The position numbers and the translations under genes were made by a program. A model generated the notes under the pieces. That model was not told where the DNA came from. It saw only the letters and a program-made list of their open reading frames with translations, and did not search any database. Shown here in pieces: positions 1 to 8,403 of a stretch of 64,000 nt of DNA (its first letter is position 1; every line of letters starts with the position of its first letter). Source of the stretch: Halogranum gelatinilyticum. Lineage in GTDB: Archaea > Halobacteriota > Halobacteria > Halobacteriales > Haloferacaceae. Where the stretch lies: positions 911,295 to 975,294 of the forward strand of contig NZ_FNHL01000001.1 in NCBI RefSeq assembly GCF_900103715.1, read 5' to 3'.

Positions 1-2299
1 CTCCGGTCTCGTTCAGGAGTATTTCGAGGGAACGGAGATCCGGACGGAGGGGATCGGTCTCCCCGAGATCGAAGACGACCTCCTGACGCGGCATATGGTC
101 GGATTCGGGAGCGAGGAGGACCCGACGCTCGAACGGCAGGGCGAGTTCGAGAACCGTTCGGATGGGATTCGCCACCAGTGGAACCCGAAGACGGTCGGGA
201 CGCTCCAGCAGGCAGTGCGGTCGGGTAGCTACGAGAAGTACCAGGAGTTCGCCGACCTCATCAACGACCAGACCGAGGAGCTGCAGTCGCTCCGCGGCCT
301 GCTCGAACTCCAGAGCGACCGCGACCCCGTCGACATCGACGAGGTCGAACCCGTCTCCGACATCGTCGAGCGCTTCTCGACGGCTGCGATGAGTCTCGGG
401 AGCCTCTCGCCCGAGGCCCACGAGAACAACTCCATCGCGATGAACCGCATCGGTGGCAAGTCCAACTCCGGTGAGGGTGGCGAGCCGCCGGAACGCTTCG
501 GCACGGAGAAGGAGTGTACCGTCAAGCAGGTCGCTTCCGGCCGCTTCGGCGTCACGTCGCACTATCTCTCGTCGGCCGAGGAGATTCAGATCAAGATGGC
601 GCAGGGGTCGAAGCCCGGTGAGGGTGGCCATCTGCCCGGCAAGAAGGTCAACGAGATGATCGCGCACGTCCGCTACTCGACGCCGGGTGTAGGGCTCATC
701 TCGCCGCCGCCGCTGCACGACATCTACTCCATCGAGGACCTGAAGCAGCTCATCCACGACCTGAAGACCGCGAGCCCGGACGCCGACATCAACGTCAAGC
801 TCGTCTCGGAGGCCGGCATCGGCACCATCGCCGCCGGTGTCGCCAAGGCCAACGCCGACGTGGTCCACATCTCGGGCTACGACGGCGGCACGGGTGCCTC
901 GCCGAAGACGTCCATCAAGAACGCGGGTCTCCCGTGGGAGCTCGGCCTCGCCGAGGCGAACCAGATGCTCCGCGCGACGAACCTCCGCGACCGCATCCGC
1001 GTGACCGCGGACGGCGGGATGAAGACGGGCCGCGACATCGCCGTCGCCGCCCTGCTCGGTGCCGAGGAGTACGTCTTCGGGACGGCCTCGCTCGTCACCT
1101 CGGGCTGCGTGATGGCCCGGCAGTGCCACGAGAACACCTGTCCGGTCGGCGTGGCGACGCAGGACGAGAACCTGCGCAACCGCTTCCCCGGCCAGCCGGA
1201 CCACGTCATCAACTACATGACGTTCATGGCCCAGGAGCTCCGCGAGATCATGGCCGAACTCGGCTACACCTCGGTCGAGGAGATGATCGGCCGCCCCGAG
1301 CATCTCAGCCAGCGTGAGACGGACCACCCGAAGGCGAAGCATCTCGACCTCTCGGACGTCATCGCCCAGCCCGCGGGTGACTCGCGCACCAAGACGAGCG
1401 AACAGGGCCACAGCGACCTGGAGACGCAGCTGGACCACGACCTCATTGAGGCGGCCGAAGACGCCCTCGACCACGGCGAGCCGGTCCACATCCAGGAATC
1501 GATTTCGAACGTCGACCGCGCGGTCGGCGCGATGCTCTCGAACCGCATCTCGAAGCAGTACGGCGGTGAGGGACTCGCGGACGACACCATCAGCGTCGAC
1601 TTCGACGGTATCGCAGGCCAGTCGTTCGGCGCGTTCCTCGCACGCGGCGTGACGATGAACCTCACCGGTGCCTCGAACGACTACGTCGGCAAGGGGCTCT
1701 CGGGTGGCAAGGTCATCGTCCAGACGCCGCCGACGGCCAACTACGCCGCCGACGAGAACATCCTCATCGGCAACGTCGCACTCTACGGCGCGACGCAGGG
1801 CGAGGCCTACATCAACGGCGTCGCTGGCGAACGCTTCGCCGTCCGCAACTCGGGCGTCAAGGCGGTCGTCGAAGGCGTCGGCGACCACGGCTGTGAGTAC
1901 ATGACCGGCGGCGTCGTCGCCGTCCTCGGCGACACGGGCAAGAACTTCGCCGCGGGGATGTCCGGCGGCGTGGCCTACGTCTACGACCCGGATGGCGACT
2001 TCCACGAGCGCGCCAACACCGGGATGGTAACGCTCCACGATGAGCTGTCCGAAAAGGACGAGGCGATGCTGCACCGGCTCGTACAGAACCACGCCGAGTA
2101 CACCGACAGCGACCGTGCGACCGCGCTGCTCGACGACTGGACGGGCGAGGTCGGCAACTTCGTGAAGATCATGCCCGATGCCTACGCGCGAGTCCTCGAA
2201 GAGGAGGACCGCGAGGACGTCCGCGACGTGCTCCCCGAGGCCGCCAGTGCCGTCGACGGCGCGCGGGTGAAGGGTGAAGCCGTGTCGAGCGACGACTAG
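1..2299 (+). CDS. gltB: glutamate synthase, large-subunit type (5' end outside window)
   Basis: The reading frame is already open at base 2, so the N-terminal glutaminase part lies outside the window. What is visible is the FMN-binding synthase domain followed by the C-terminal GXGXG beta-helix domain. Synthase signatures include GGKSNSGEGGEPPERF, SGYDGGTGASPKTS and a three-cysteine 3Fe-4S cluster region (CVMARQCHENTCPVG, Cys codons at 1106, 1124 and 1139). The last third contains the glycine-rich repeats typical of GltB (GGVVAVLGDTGKNF near 1910). The enzyme makes glutamate from 2-oxoglutarate and glutamine-derived ammonia, with ferredoxin or NAD(P)H as likely donor; the donor cannot be decided here. 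No small-subunit gene follows. The stop is TAG at 2297-2299. Identification is secure; only the amount of missing N-terminus is unknown. Confidence 0.95.
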   Translation, partial: SGLVQEYFEGTEIRTEGIGLPEIEDDLLTRHMVGFGSEEDPTLERQGEFENRSDGIRHQWNPKTVGTLQQAVRSGSYEKYQEFADLINDQTEELQSLRGLLELQSDRDPVDIDEVEPVSDIVERFSTAAMSLGSLSPEAHENNSIAMNRIGGKSNSGEGGEPPERFGTEKECTVKQVASGRFGVTSHYLSSAEEIQIKMAQGSKPGEGGHLPGKKVNEMIAHVRYSTPGVGLISPPPLHDIYSIEDLKQLIHDLKTASPDADINVKLVSEAGIGTIAAGVAKANADVVHISGYDGGTGASPKTSIKNAGLPWELGLAEANQMLRATNLRDRIRVTADGGMKTGRDIAVAALLGAEEYVFGTASLVTSGCVMARQCHENTCPVGVATQDENLRNRFPGQPDHVINYMTFMAQELREIMAELGYTSVEEMIGRPEHLSQRETDHPKAKHLDLSDVIAQPAGDSRTKTSEQGHSDLETQLDHDLIEAAEDALDHGEPVHIQESISNVDRAVGAMLSNRISKQYGGEGLADDTISVDFDGIAGQSFGAFLARGVTMNLTGASNDYVGKGLSGGKVIVQTPPTANYAADENILIGNVALYGATQGEAYINGVAGERFAVRNSGVKAVVEGVGDHGCEYMTGGVVAVLGDTGKNFAAGMSGGVAYVYDPDGDFHERANTGMVTLHDELSEKDEAMLHRLVQNHAEYTDSDRATALLDDWTGEVGNFVKIMPDAYARVLEEEDREDVRDVLPEAASAVDGARVKGEAVSSDD

Positions 2300-2475
2300 T
2301 CCGCGACACCTGCCAAGCGCACGTCTCGGCGTGCGCGACGCCACAGTCGCGGACGTGTGACGACTAACTCACGGCACCCGACGAGCACGCGTCTCGTCGC
2401 GTGCGACCGACTCTTTTCGCGTCGTCCGGCTGAACGACCGAAATCGTTACCCTGCGACCACCCCCACACAGGGCC

Positions 2476-3780
2476 ATGTCTGACTGGATCGGCGACAGCT
2501 TCACCAGCGACGTCGGCTGGGACCATCTCGAAACCCTCGTCGACATCGGCAACCGGATGGCTGGCTCGCCCGGCGAGCGCGAGGCCTTAGAGGAGACACG
2601 CGACGCGCTGTCGGCTGTCGGCGCGCGCAACGCCCGTATCGACCCGTTCGACATCCAAGGCTGGGAGCGCGGCAACAGCGCGCTCTACGCGGGCGAGACG
2701 ACACAGGACTGCATCGCGCTCCCACGTAGCCCTGCCGAGACCGTCGAAGCCGACCTCGTCGACGTGGGCCACGGCCTGCCCGAGGAGTTCGAGGAAACCG
2801 ACGTCGCGGGGAAGGTCGTCGTCGTCTCGTCGAGTGTTCCAAGTCACTACCCGCGCGGTGTCCACCGTCGCGAGAAGTACTACTACGCCGTCGAACACGG
2901 AGCCGTGGGCTTCGTCTTCGCCAACAACGCCGCGGGTGGCCTGCCCATCACCGGCAGCGTCGGCACCGCCGAGGCTCCTATCGGCGACATCCCCGCCGTC
3001 GGCGTGAGCAAGGAGGTCGGCGACCGCCTGAAGCGTCGCTTCGAGGGCGAACCGGTCGCCATCGAGGTCAGCTGCGAGACGCCGCAGGCGACGAGCGGCA
3101 ACGTCCACGCCGAACTCGGTCCGGACACGGACGAGGAGATTCTCGTGACGGGCCACGCCGACGCCCACGACATCTGTGAGGGTGCGACCGACAACGGGAC
3201 CGGGACGGCCACCGTGATCGAACTGGCCCGCGCGCTCGCCGACCGCGAGGACGAACTGTCGACGAAGGTGCGGTTCGTCTGCTTCGGCTCGGAGGAGGTC
3301 GGTCTCGTCGGCTCGGAGCACGAGTCCGAGCGCGTCGACCGCGACGCCGTCAAGGCCGTCGTTAACGTCGACTGCACGGTCCGCGGGCGGACGCTCAAGT
3401 TCGACACCCACGGCTTCGACGCGCTGGAGACCGCCGCCGAGACCGTCGCCGACCGCCTCGGTCAGCCGGTGACGACGAACCCGAAGCTCGTGCCGCACAG
3501 CGACCACTGGCCGTTCGTGCAGTGGGGCGTGCCGGGCTACATGGTCTCCGCGGAGAAGGAGGGTCGTGGCCGCGGCTGGGCGCACACGCCCGCCGACACG
3601 CTCGACAAACTGGAGAAGCGAACCTTCCGCGAGCAAGCCATCGTCCTGACGGAGCTGGTCGTCGAACTCGCCGGTGAGGACGTGGAGACGACCCACAAGT
3701 CCGCCGAGGAGATGGCCGCGACGCTCGAAGACGAGGACCTCGCTGAGGGGATGCGCGTCACCGGCGATTGGCCGTACTGA
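2476..3780 (+). CDS. M28 family zinc aminopeptidase-like protein with PA domain
   Basis: 434 aa, without signal peptide or membrane segment, so probably cytoplasmic. The N-terminal third precedes a protease-associated (PA) domain around residues 90-200; the C-terminal half is the M28 peptidase fold. Candidate di-zinc ligands and catalytic acids can be read in order: His and Asp in TGHADAHDICEGATDNGTG, the Glu pair in CFGSEEVGLVGSEH, Asp in VNVDCTVRG and His in LVPHSDHWPF. This is the Leu/Gln aminopeptidase type of M28; the substrate is unknown. A TATA-like atcgttacc lies about 27 nt upstream of the ATG, supporting a leaderless transcript and this start. Monocistronic: 176 bp from gltB and about 70 bp before the next locus. 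Confidence 0.88.
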   Translation: MSDWIGDSFTSDVGWDHLETLVDIGNRMAGSPGEREALEETRDALSAVGARNARIDPFDIQGWERGNSALYAGETTQDCIALPRSPAETVEADLVDVGHGLPEEFEETDVAGKVVVVSSSVPSHYPRGVHRREKYYYAVEHGAVGFVFANNAAGGLPITGSVGTAEAPIGDIPAVGVSKEVGDRLKRRFEGEPVAIEVSCETPQATSGNVHAELGPDTDEEILVTGHADAHDICEGATDNGTGTATVIELARALADREDELSTKVRFVCFGSEEVGLVGSEHESERVDRDAVKAVVNVDCTVRGRTLKFDTHGFDALETAAETVADRLGQPVTTNPKLVPHSDHWPFVQWGVPGYMVSAEKEGRGRGWAHTPADTLDKLEKRTFREQAIVLTELVVELAGEDVETTHKSAEEMAATLEDEDLAEGMRVTGDWPY

Positions 3781-3821
3781 ACAGGGCGCACCGAACCCGC
3801 TGTGACCGCCGAATCACGCAG

Positions 3822-3831
3822 TCTTTTACCC
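3822..3831 (+). promoter_or_regulatory. TATA-like promoter element upstream of the NAD-kinase-like gene
   Basis: The sequence gtcttttacc is centred about 25 nt before an ATG at 3850, not before the GTG (3879) that starts the long reading frame. This places the expected transcript start at or next to the short leader ORF. Confidence 0.5.
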
Positions 3832-3849
3832 CCGCGTGAGCTACCTCCG

Positions 3850-3882
3850 ATGATGACCGACGCAGGGGAGGAGTCACCGTGA
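3850..3882 (+). other. short leader ORF overlapping the next gene (MMTDAGEESP)
   Basis: A 10-codon ORF starts ATG-ATG at 3850 and stops with TGA at 3880-3882. The stop overlaps the GTG start of the NAD-kinase-like gene in a GTGA arrangement. The TATA-like element lies about 25 nt upstream of this ATG, so a leaderless mRNA would begin here. Translation of the downstream gene could be coupled to termination of this peptide. It may instead be chance; no function is inferred for the peptide. Confidence 0.35.
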
Positions 3883-4589
3883 AGCTCGCCGTCCGCGGCG
3901 ACGACGAACTTGCGCAGGCAGCCGCGGCCGCGGGGGCGACTCTGACCGACGCGGAGACGGCGGACCTCGTCGTCACCGTCGGCGAGGCGGAGTTCGTCGC
4001 CGTCGCCCGCGACGCGCCCGAGACGCCCGTCCTCCCTGTCGGGGCGGACCTCGGTCCCTTCTCGCTGTCACCCGCTCGCGACGACCTCGAAGACGCGCTC
4101 GACAGCCTCGCCGCGGCCGAGGGGTCGGCCGTGGCGCATCCGGTTCTCTCGGCGACCGTCGACGGCGATGAGGTCGCCCGCGGCGTCCTCGATGCGATGC
4201 TCGTCACGAGCGAGCCGGCGCGCATCTCGGAGTACGAAGTGGACTTCGGCGACGAGCGCGTCACCGACTTCCGGTCGGACGGCGTCGTCGTCGCCACCCC
4301 GCTCGGGACGCACGGCTACGCCCACGCCGCTGGTGCACCGGTGCTCCAGTCGGGGACCGGGCTCGCGGTCGTCCCGGTCTCGCCGTTCTCGACGCGGTCG
4401 AGCACGTGGGTCGCCGACGACGACGTGACGCTCACTGTCGCCCGCGACGACGGTCCCGTCTCGCTCGTCGTCGACGGCGCGGAACTCCAGTTCGTCGAAC
4501 CGCACCAGTCGGTCCGACTCCGCGTCGTCGACACCGTCGACCTGTGGCGACTGCCCGAGATGCGGCTGGACCGATTGGAAAAACTCTAA
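3879..4589 (+). CDS. NAD kinase-like protein lacking the GGDG motif
   Basis: 236 aa. The C-terminal half matches the NAD kinase fold: SDGVVVATPLGTHGYAHAAG aligns with the conserved DG(v/l)-ST-P-TGS-AY-AGGP block, followed by the beta-rich domain (VSPFSTRSS, VDGAELQF). The N-terminal half is short, and where active enzymes carry GGDGT it reads VVTVGEAEF. The Gly-Gly-Asp core needed for ATP and NAD binding is therefore missing, and catalytic activity is doubtful. It starts with GTG, overlapping the stop of a short leader ORF. Haloarchaea commonly carry a second NAD kinase-like gene, so this could be a divergent paralogue that binds NAD(P) or acts as a regulator; that is inference. Confidence 0.7.
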   Translation: MKLAVRGDDELAQAAAAAGATLTDAETADLVVTVGEAEFVAVARDAPETPVLPVGADLGPFSLSPARDDLEDALDSLAAAEGSAVAHPVLSATVDGDEVARGVLDAMLVTSEPARISEYEVDFGDERVTDFRSDGVVVATPLGTHGYAHAAGAPVLQSGTGLAVVPVSPFSTRSSTWVADDDVTLTVARDDGPVSLVVDGAELQFVEPHQSVRLRVVDTVDLWRLPEMRLDRLEKL

Positions 4590-4613
4590 AGACTCCTCGT
4601 CCGAAGGACAACT

Positions 4614-5057
4614 ATGCAACCGCTACAGTTCCTCGTCCCTGTCGACGCGCTCGCGGCGTTCGAGGGTCTGCTCAAGTACGTCATTCTGGGGCTGGTGCTC
4701 GTCAACATGGTTACGCGCATCGTCGCACACCAGAAGCAGAAGCAGCAAGCGGCGTCGGGCGACCACGAAGACGTCACGCGTTGGCTGCCACACTCGGTGA
4801 CGACGCTGCTGCTCGTCCTCGCGTCGTTCGCGTTCCTCATCGTCGAACCGCACGGCGGGATGGTCATGTCCGTGCTCGTCCTCGGGGTGTTCGTCGCGGA
4901 CCTCTTCGAGTTCGAGTCCCGCAAGGTCGAGGTCCGAAACGACATGAAGTTCGAACGGCCGAAAGCGGCGATCACGGCGTCGCTGGTCGTTCTCCTGTAC
5001 GCTGCGTACCAGAGCCTCTTCTTCCTGGTCGCAGACTACTGGGAACTCATCGTCTGA
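4614..5057 (+). CDS. haloarchaeal membrane protein of unknown function (DUF7313-like)
   Basis: 147 aa with four likely membrane segments: near residues 10-35 (LLKYVILGLVLVNMV), 62-80 (SVTTLLLVLASFAFLIV), 84-100 and 122-145. A charged stretch between segments 1 and 2 carries KQKQQ. I recall this as the haloarchaeal DUF7313 family; the number is from memory. A TATA-like actctaaag, inside the 3' end of the upstream gene, is about 27 nt before the ATG and supports the start. It lies just before the cytochrome bc-type gene group but on the opposite strand, so a respiratory link is only suggested. Confidence 0.7.
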   Translation: MQPLQFLVPVDALAAFEGLLKYVILGLVLVNMVTRIVAHQKQKQQAASGDHEDVTRWLPHSVTTLLLVLASFAFLIVEPHGGMVMSVLVLGVFVADLFEFESRKVEVRNDMKFERPKAAITASLVVLLYAAYQSLFFLVADYWELIV

Positions 5058-5485
5058 GCTGACACCTTTTTTCGGTCTGCTCTCGGCCCCCGAGCGGTTG
5101 CTCTCCGAGGGTCCGGTCCGATACCGACGGACAGCGGCTTTCAAATGTTACCACGCCGCACGAGCGTAGCACTCGGGCCGTCACGCGCCGAACCGCTCCG
5201 CACGGGTTCGAGGCTGACTCGTTTCCATCCTGCTCCGAACAGCAGCAGCACGCCGAGACGACTGCGGACGACAGACCGGATGCTAGCGCGAGACTCACTG
5301 CCTGCGACGGCGACGTGCGCGACGTCACAGGACTGACCACTCCCGACGACTGGCCGATACCGACGATGTCGGATGACGGGAGCTGAGTGAGCGGCCGACG
5401 AGTGTGCCACGTCGGTGGCGACGGGACTGCACGGCCGCTGCCACACCGTAACACCGGATTGGGGGTTCCGTACGTACCATAGGAT
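5058..5485. other. 428-bp gap with no supported gene
   Basis: A run of six T at 5067-5072, followed by the hairpin-capable ctcggcccccgag, probably ends transcription of the preceding gene. The rest shows no convincing coding frame on either strand, no tRNA-like fold and no clear promoter for the HMA gene that follows. Confidence 0.5.
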
Positions 5486-5695
5486 ATGAGCCACCGGGAG
5501 CGACTCACAGTCACTGCCATCGACTGTACCGGCTGCAAGGAGACGATCCTGCGCGCGCTACAGCGGGTCGACGGCGTCCAGCGAGCCACGGTGGACCATC
5601 TCAGCGGAACGGTCGAGGTCCTCGTCGACGGCGACGTCTCGGTCGGTGACCTCCGCGCGACGATGGAGCGGTTGGGCTACGACGCGAACCCGTAG
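5486..5695 (+). CDS. heavy-metal-associated (HMA) domain protein
   Basis: 69 aa, a single ferredoxin-like HMA domain. The metal-binding CxxC is visible as DCTGCKETI near residues 13-21, and the fold continues through VDGVQRATVDHLSGTVEVLVDGD to the C-terminal GYDA. Proteins of this size act as soluble Cu(I) chaperones (CopZ/Atx1 type) or as loose domains of P-type ATPases. No copper ATPase or repressor is adjacent, so the partner is unknown. The usual Met before the first metal-site residues is absent (AIDCTGC rather than GMxCxxC), which may change metal preference. Confidence 0.85.
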   Translation: MSHRERLTVTAIDCTGCKETILRALQRVDGVQRATVDHLSGTVEVLVDGDVSVGDLRATMERLGYDANP

Positions 5696-5731
5696 CTCGG
5701 ACAGGGAGAGAAAGGCAGAAGACGGTCGGTT

Positions 5732-6007
5732 TCAGTTGTTCGAGCGGCGGTTCTCGATCGCCTTGCGGGCCTCGCGGCCGGCCGGGATGAGTATCCAGAA
5801 GGTGAGCGCGCCGAGGAGCGCGAACCACAGCAGGACGTCGATCATCCCGATAGCGACCGCGTCGAACAGGTTCGCCGCCTCCGGCGGTGCTGCGATGAGC
5901 TGTCGCGTGCTCTCGAAGGATTCCGTCTGGTACCACGATGCCAGTACCATCCACGCGAGACCGGCGCCCGTGAAGATACCGAGCCCCTTGATGAACTCGT
6001 CAGCCAT
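5732..6007 (-). CDS. small membrane protein of the cytochrome bc-type cluster (DUF7314-like)
   Basis: 91 aa starting MADEFIKGLG, with two membrane segments (about residues 9-24, GIFTGAGLAWMVLASW, and 48-72, AIGMIDVLLWFALLGALTFWIL) and a basic C-terminus. An upstream in-frame start exists, but this ATG overlaps the end of the preceding gene by 8 bp, the usual spacing in the cluster. It is the last gene of the minus-strand group that begins with halocyanin. DUF7314 is from memory. Likely an accessory subunit or assembly factor of the bc-type complex, inferred from position only. Confidence 0.7.
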   Translation of the reverse strand: MADEFIKGLGIFTGAGLAWMVLASWYQTESFESTRQLIAAPPEAANLFDAVAIGMIDVLLWFALLGALTFWILIPAGREARKAIENRRSNN

Positions 6008-6416
6008 TATCTGAGTCTTCGTCGGAGTCCTCTTGAGACTTTCCCATTCCTTGGGCACGGAACCGCGTGCCGATGATGTAGACGCCCGCACCGAAGCCGA
6101 TGACTGCGAGTCCGGCGAGCGCGAGCACCGCCGTCAACACGTCGGCGGCGACAGTCAGGCCGAGCGCGCCGAGCAGGCTCGTGATGGCCCGTCTGAGGAA
6201 GCTCACGGACAACGTTGCGGCGTCGAGTAGGACGAAGCCGACGACGACGGAGACGACGGCGATGAGCGTCGAGAAGACGGTCACCGTCTTGTACAGCCGC
6301 ATCGGGACGACGATGTCGCGGCTGCCGCGGCCCGACGAGCGTCCGTCGCGGTCGGCGTCGCGGTCGCTTGAGGCGTCACTCTCGGTTGGACGCGCTGCAG
6401 TATCTGAATCAGACAT
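6000..6416 (-). CDS. membrane protein of the cytochrome bc-type cluster (DUF7315-like)
   Basis: 138 aa. The N-terminal 35 residues are disordered and acidic/Ser-rich, followed by an amphipathic stretch (VVPMRLYKTVTVFSTLIAV) and three membrane segments (about 45-68, 80-98 and 100-118). The C-terminal tail is short and acidic. It sits between the cytochrome b C-terminal-domain protein and the DUF7314-like gene, overlapping the latter by 8 bp, so it is co-transcribed with the respiratory genes. No cofactor-binding histidine pair is evident. Function unknown; the family number is from memory. Confidence 0.7.
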   Translation of the reverse strand: MSDSDTAARPTESDASSDRDADRDGRSSGRGSRDIVVPMRLYKTVTVFSTLIAVVSVVVGFVLLDAATLSVSFLRRAITSLLGALGLTVAADVLTAVLALAGLAVIGFGAGVYIIGTRFRAQGMGKSQEDSDEDSDNG

Positions 6417-6434
6417 GAGAGAGGAGAGATGTCG

Positions 6435-7205
6435 TTACTTCGGCGGACGGAGCCGGTAGTAGCGACGGTTGAGGTCGTACATGTAGCCCTCGCGCATCGT
6501 CTTCAGCACCGCGTAGGTGACGATACCGACGACGCCGGGCAACAGGAACGTCAGGTCGAACAGCAGGTCGGTGTTCATCGGCATCAGGTTCTTGATCGCG
6601 AGCAGGCTGAGCGTCAGTGCGAAGGTGACGCCGAACGCCCCGATGGCAGCCCAGAAGGGCTGTTCGACGGGACGCCGCGCGCTCCCCTTGTTGAGGAACG
6701 GCACGATGGCGATGGCACCGACGACGACACCGTTCGCGAGCACACCGTACGTCCGGTCGGCCATGATCTTCGAGCCGCCGAGGATGGCCAGCTCGGGGTT
6801 CAGCGGGTTCAGCTTCAGCAGGCCGAACGACCAGTAGAGATACCAGTCGGGCAGGATGATGGCCGGCGTACTACTGGGATTCGCCGGTGCGCCGATGTGC
6901 GGCGGCATCGTCGCCGAGAGGAAGAAGATCATCCCGACGAAGAACGCCGCAATAGAGAGGTTCCGGACCGTCTCGTGGGGCCAGGTCGGGAAGCCGAGCA
7001 CGTCGCGCTCGACGTAGTCGGACTCCATCCGCAGGTCCTGGTCTTCACGACGGGAGCGCTCGAAGTACTCGTAGGTGAGCCGTGAGAGCCCCGTCTTGCG
7101 TTCTTTGCGTTCGCTCCAGGTCGGCGTCTCGTCGTCCGGTGCGACGATGCCGGTCCCGTCGGTGCGAACCTCGGTTTCCTCGTCGTTGGGTTCGTTCTCG
7201 CTCAT
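6435..7205 (-). CDS. petD: cytochrome bc complex, cytochrome b C-terminal-domain subunit (subunit IV-like)
   Basis: 256 aa. A hydrophilic N-terminus of about 78 residues precedes four membrane segments. The quinol-oxidation (Qo) site loop reads ILPDWYLYW, with PDWY at residues 119-122 replacing the more common PEWY. The protein corresponds to the C-terminal half of cytochrome b (subunit IV of b6f) and contains no heme-ligand histidine pair. It lies 4 bp after the N-terminal cytochrome b gene, which supplies the hemes, and the two should assemble together. PDWY is known from some menaquinone-using complexes; haloarchaea use menaquinone, so it fits a low-potential Qo site. Confidence 0.9.
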   Translation of the reverse strand: MSENEPNDEETEVRTDGTGIVAPDDETPTWSERKERKTGLSRLTYEYFERSRREDQDLRMESDYVERDVLGFPTWPHETVRNLSIAAFFVGMIFFLSATMPPHIGAPANPSSTPAIILPDWYLYWSFGLLKLNPLNPELAILGGSKIMADRTYGVLANGVVVGAIAIVPFLNKGSARRPVEQPFWAAIGAFGVTFALTLSLLAIKNLMPMNTDLLFDLTFLLPGVVGIVTYAVLKTMREGYMYDLNRRYYRLRPPK

Positions 7206-7209
7206 GGTC

Positions 7210-8010
7210 TTAGTGGGGTTCCGCGATGCCCTGCACCCAGACGATACCGATGTGGATCGCGATGAGCGTCGTCACCACGAAGGGGAGCAGGAACACGTGT
7301 AAGATGTACATCCGTTGCAACGTTGCCTGGCTTAGGGTGAAGCCACCGAAGAGCAGCTGGGCGACCCACTCGCCAGCGAGCGGGATCGAGAGCGACATCT
7401 CGACGCCGATCTGGCCGGCCCAGAACGCCAGCTGGTCCCACGGCAGCAGGTAGCCGGTGTATCCGAACACCATCGTCAGGCTGATCAGGATGATGCCGAG
7501 GATCCAGTTCAGTTCACGCGGCTCCTTGTACGAGCCGGTGAAGTAGACCCGCAGCATGTGCAGGAACACGGCCGCGACCATCACCTGTGCCGCCCAGCGG
7601 TGGACGGAACGGAGCATGAACCCGAACTGGAGGTCCTGCATGATGAACGCGATGCTGTTGTAGGCGACGGTCGCCTCCTCGGGGTTCCCCTGTGCTGGGG
7701 AGTAGTAGAACCCGAGCAACGCGCCGCTCACGGCGGCCACAATATACGACAGGGTCGAGAACAACCCGAGCGTATACAGCGGATACCAGTACCAGAACTT
7801 GTTGTCGAGGTTGTACTGTTCGGTGTGGCTCTTCGGCATCTGGAGGTTGACCCGGTAGTAGAGGGTCTCCAGCAGCTCCAGATAGTCGACGATGCGGAGT
7901 CGCTTGTCGAGCCAGATGAGGGTGGTCAGGAACGTCGTCTCGACGGGCGACAGATCCTTCGTCTTCATCCAGCCCTTGTGATCGTAGTCGTCTTTCTTCT
8001 CTAAACTCAT
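7210..8010 (-). CDS. petB: cytochrome bc complex, cytochrome b N-terminal (b6-type) subunit
   Basis: 266 aa with a hydrophilic N-terminus of about 80 residues and four membrane helices. Heme-ligand histidine candidates appear in the second helix (SVHRWAAQVMVAAVFLHMLR, about residues 135-155) and the fourth (ILHVFLLPFVVTTLIAIHIG), the two-heme pattern of cytochrome b. A conserved Qo-side stretch reads GYTGYLLPWDQLAFW. The gene lies between a small membrane protein (DUF7318-like) and the C-terminal cytochrome b subunit, 4 bp apart on both sides, so one transcript is expected. Function: quinol oxidation and electron bifurcation in the cell membrane. Confidence 0.93.
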   Translation of the reverse strand: MSLEKKDDYDHKGWMKTKDLSPVETTFLTTLIWLDKRLRIVDYLELLETLYYRVNLQMPKSHTEQYNLDNKFWYWYPLYTLGLFSTLSYIVAAVSGALLGFYYSPAQGNPEEATVAYNSIAFIMQDLQFGFMLRSVHRWAAQVMVAAVFLHMLRVYFTGSYKEPRELNWILGIILISLTMVFGYTGYLLPWDQLAFWAGQIGVEMSLSIPLAGEWVAQLLFGGFTLSQATLQRMYILHVFLLPFVVTTLIAIHIGIVWVQGIAEPH

Positions 8011-8013
8011 TGG

Positions 8014-8403
8014 TTACCTCTTGTAGTAGGGGTAGACGGCGCGCTTGACCGTGTCCCAGGCGTCCGCGCTACCGATCTGGTTGCCGTCGACGTCCTCCTC
8101 GCGGACGTAGAGGTCTTCCCACTTGCGACGACGCTTCTTGACGATCATCACGTCGGGGAGGAACTCCTTGCGGTACAGTGCGAGGATGAACGCGAGGTCG
8201 ACGAAGACCACCGCGAGGATACCACCGAGGAACATGTTCCCGGTGTCGCTCAACGCCCATCCCGAGATGAGACCGTACGTGAACAGGAACACGAACAGGA
8301 CCTCGATGACCGTCAGGAGGACGATGGCGATGGCCGCTGCGGTGCTCTCGCGTGCCGGTTCGTACCGGTGGATGTCACCGTAGGTACTGCCGGTGGAGCT
8401 CAT
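8014..8403 (-). CDS. two-helix membrane protein of the bc-type cluster (DUF7318-like)
   Basis: 129 aa, two membrane segments (about residues 21-45 and 55-75) followed by a 50-residue cytoplasmic tail rich in basic and acidic residues (KKRRRKWEDLYVREEDVDG). The start ATG overlaps the halocyanin stop in an ATGA arrangement (8400-8403), so translation is probably coupled. It lies directly before cytochrome b. No redox motif is visible. Probably a structural subunit of the complex; inference from conserved position. Family number recalled from memory. Confidence 0.75.
   Translation of the reverse strand: MSSTGSTYGDIHRYEPARESTAAAIAIVLLTVIEVLFVFLFTYGLISGWALSDTGNMFLGGILAVVFVDLAFILALYRKEFLPDVMIVKKRRRKWEDLYVREEDVDGNQIGSADAWDTVKRAVYPYYKR

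Noticed and set aside
5141-5494. 117-codon minus-strand frame in the 428-bp gap before the HMA gene
   Set aside because: No promoter, Ser/Arg-rich shadow-like composition and overlap with the HMA gene start.
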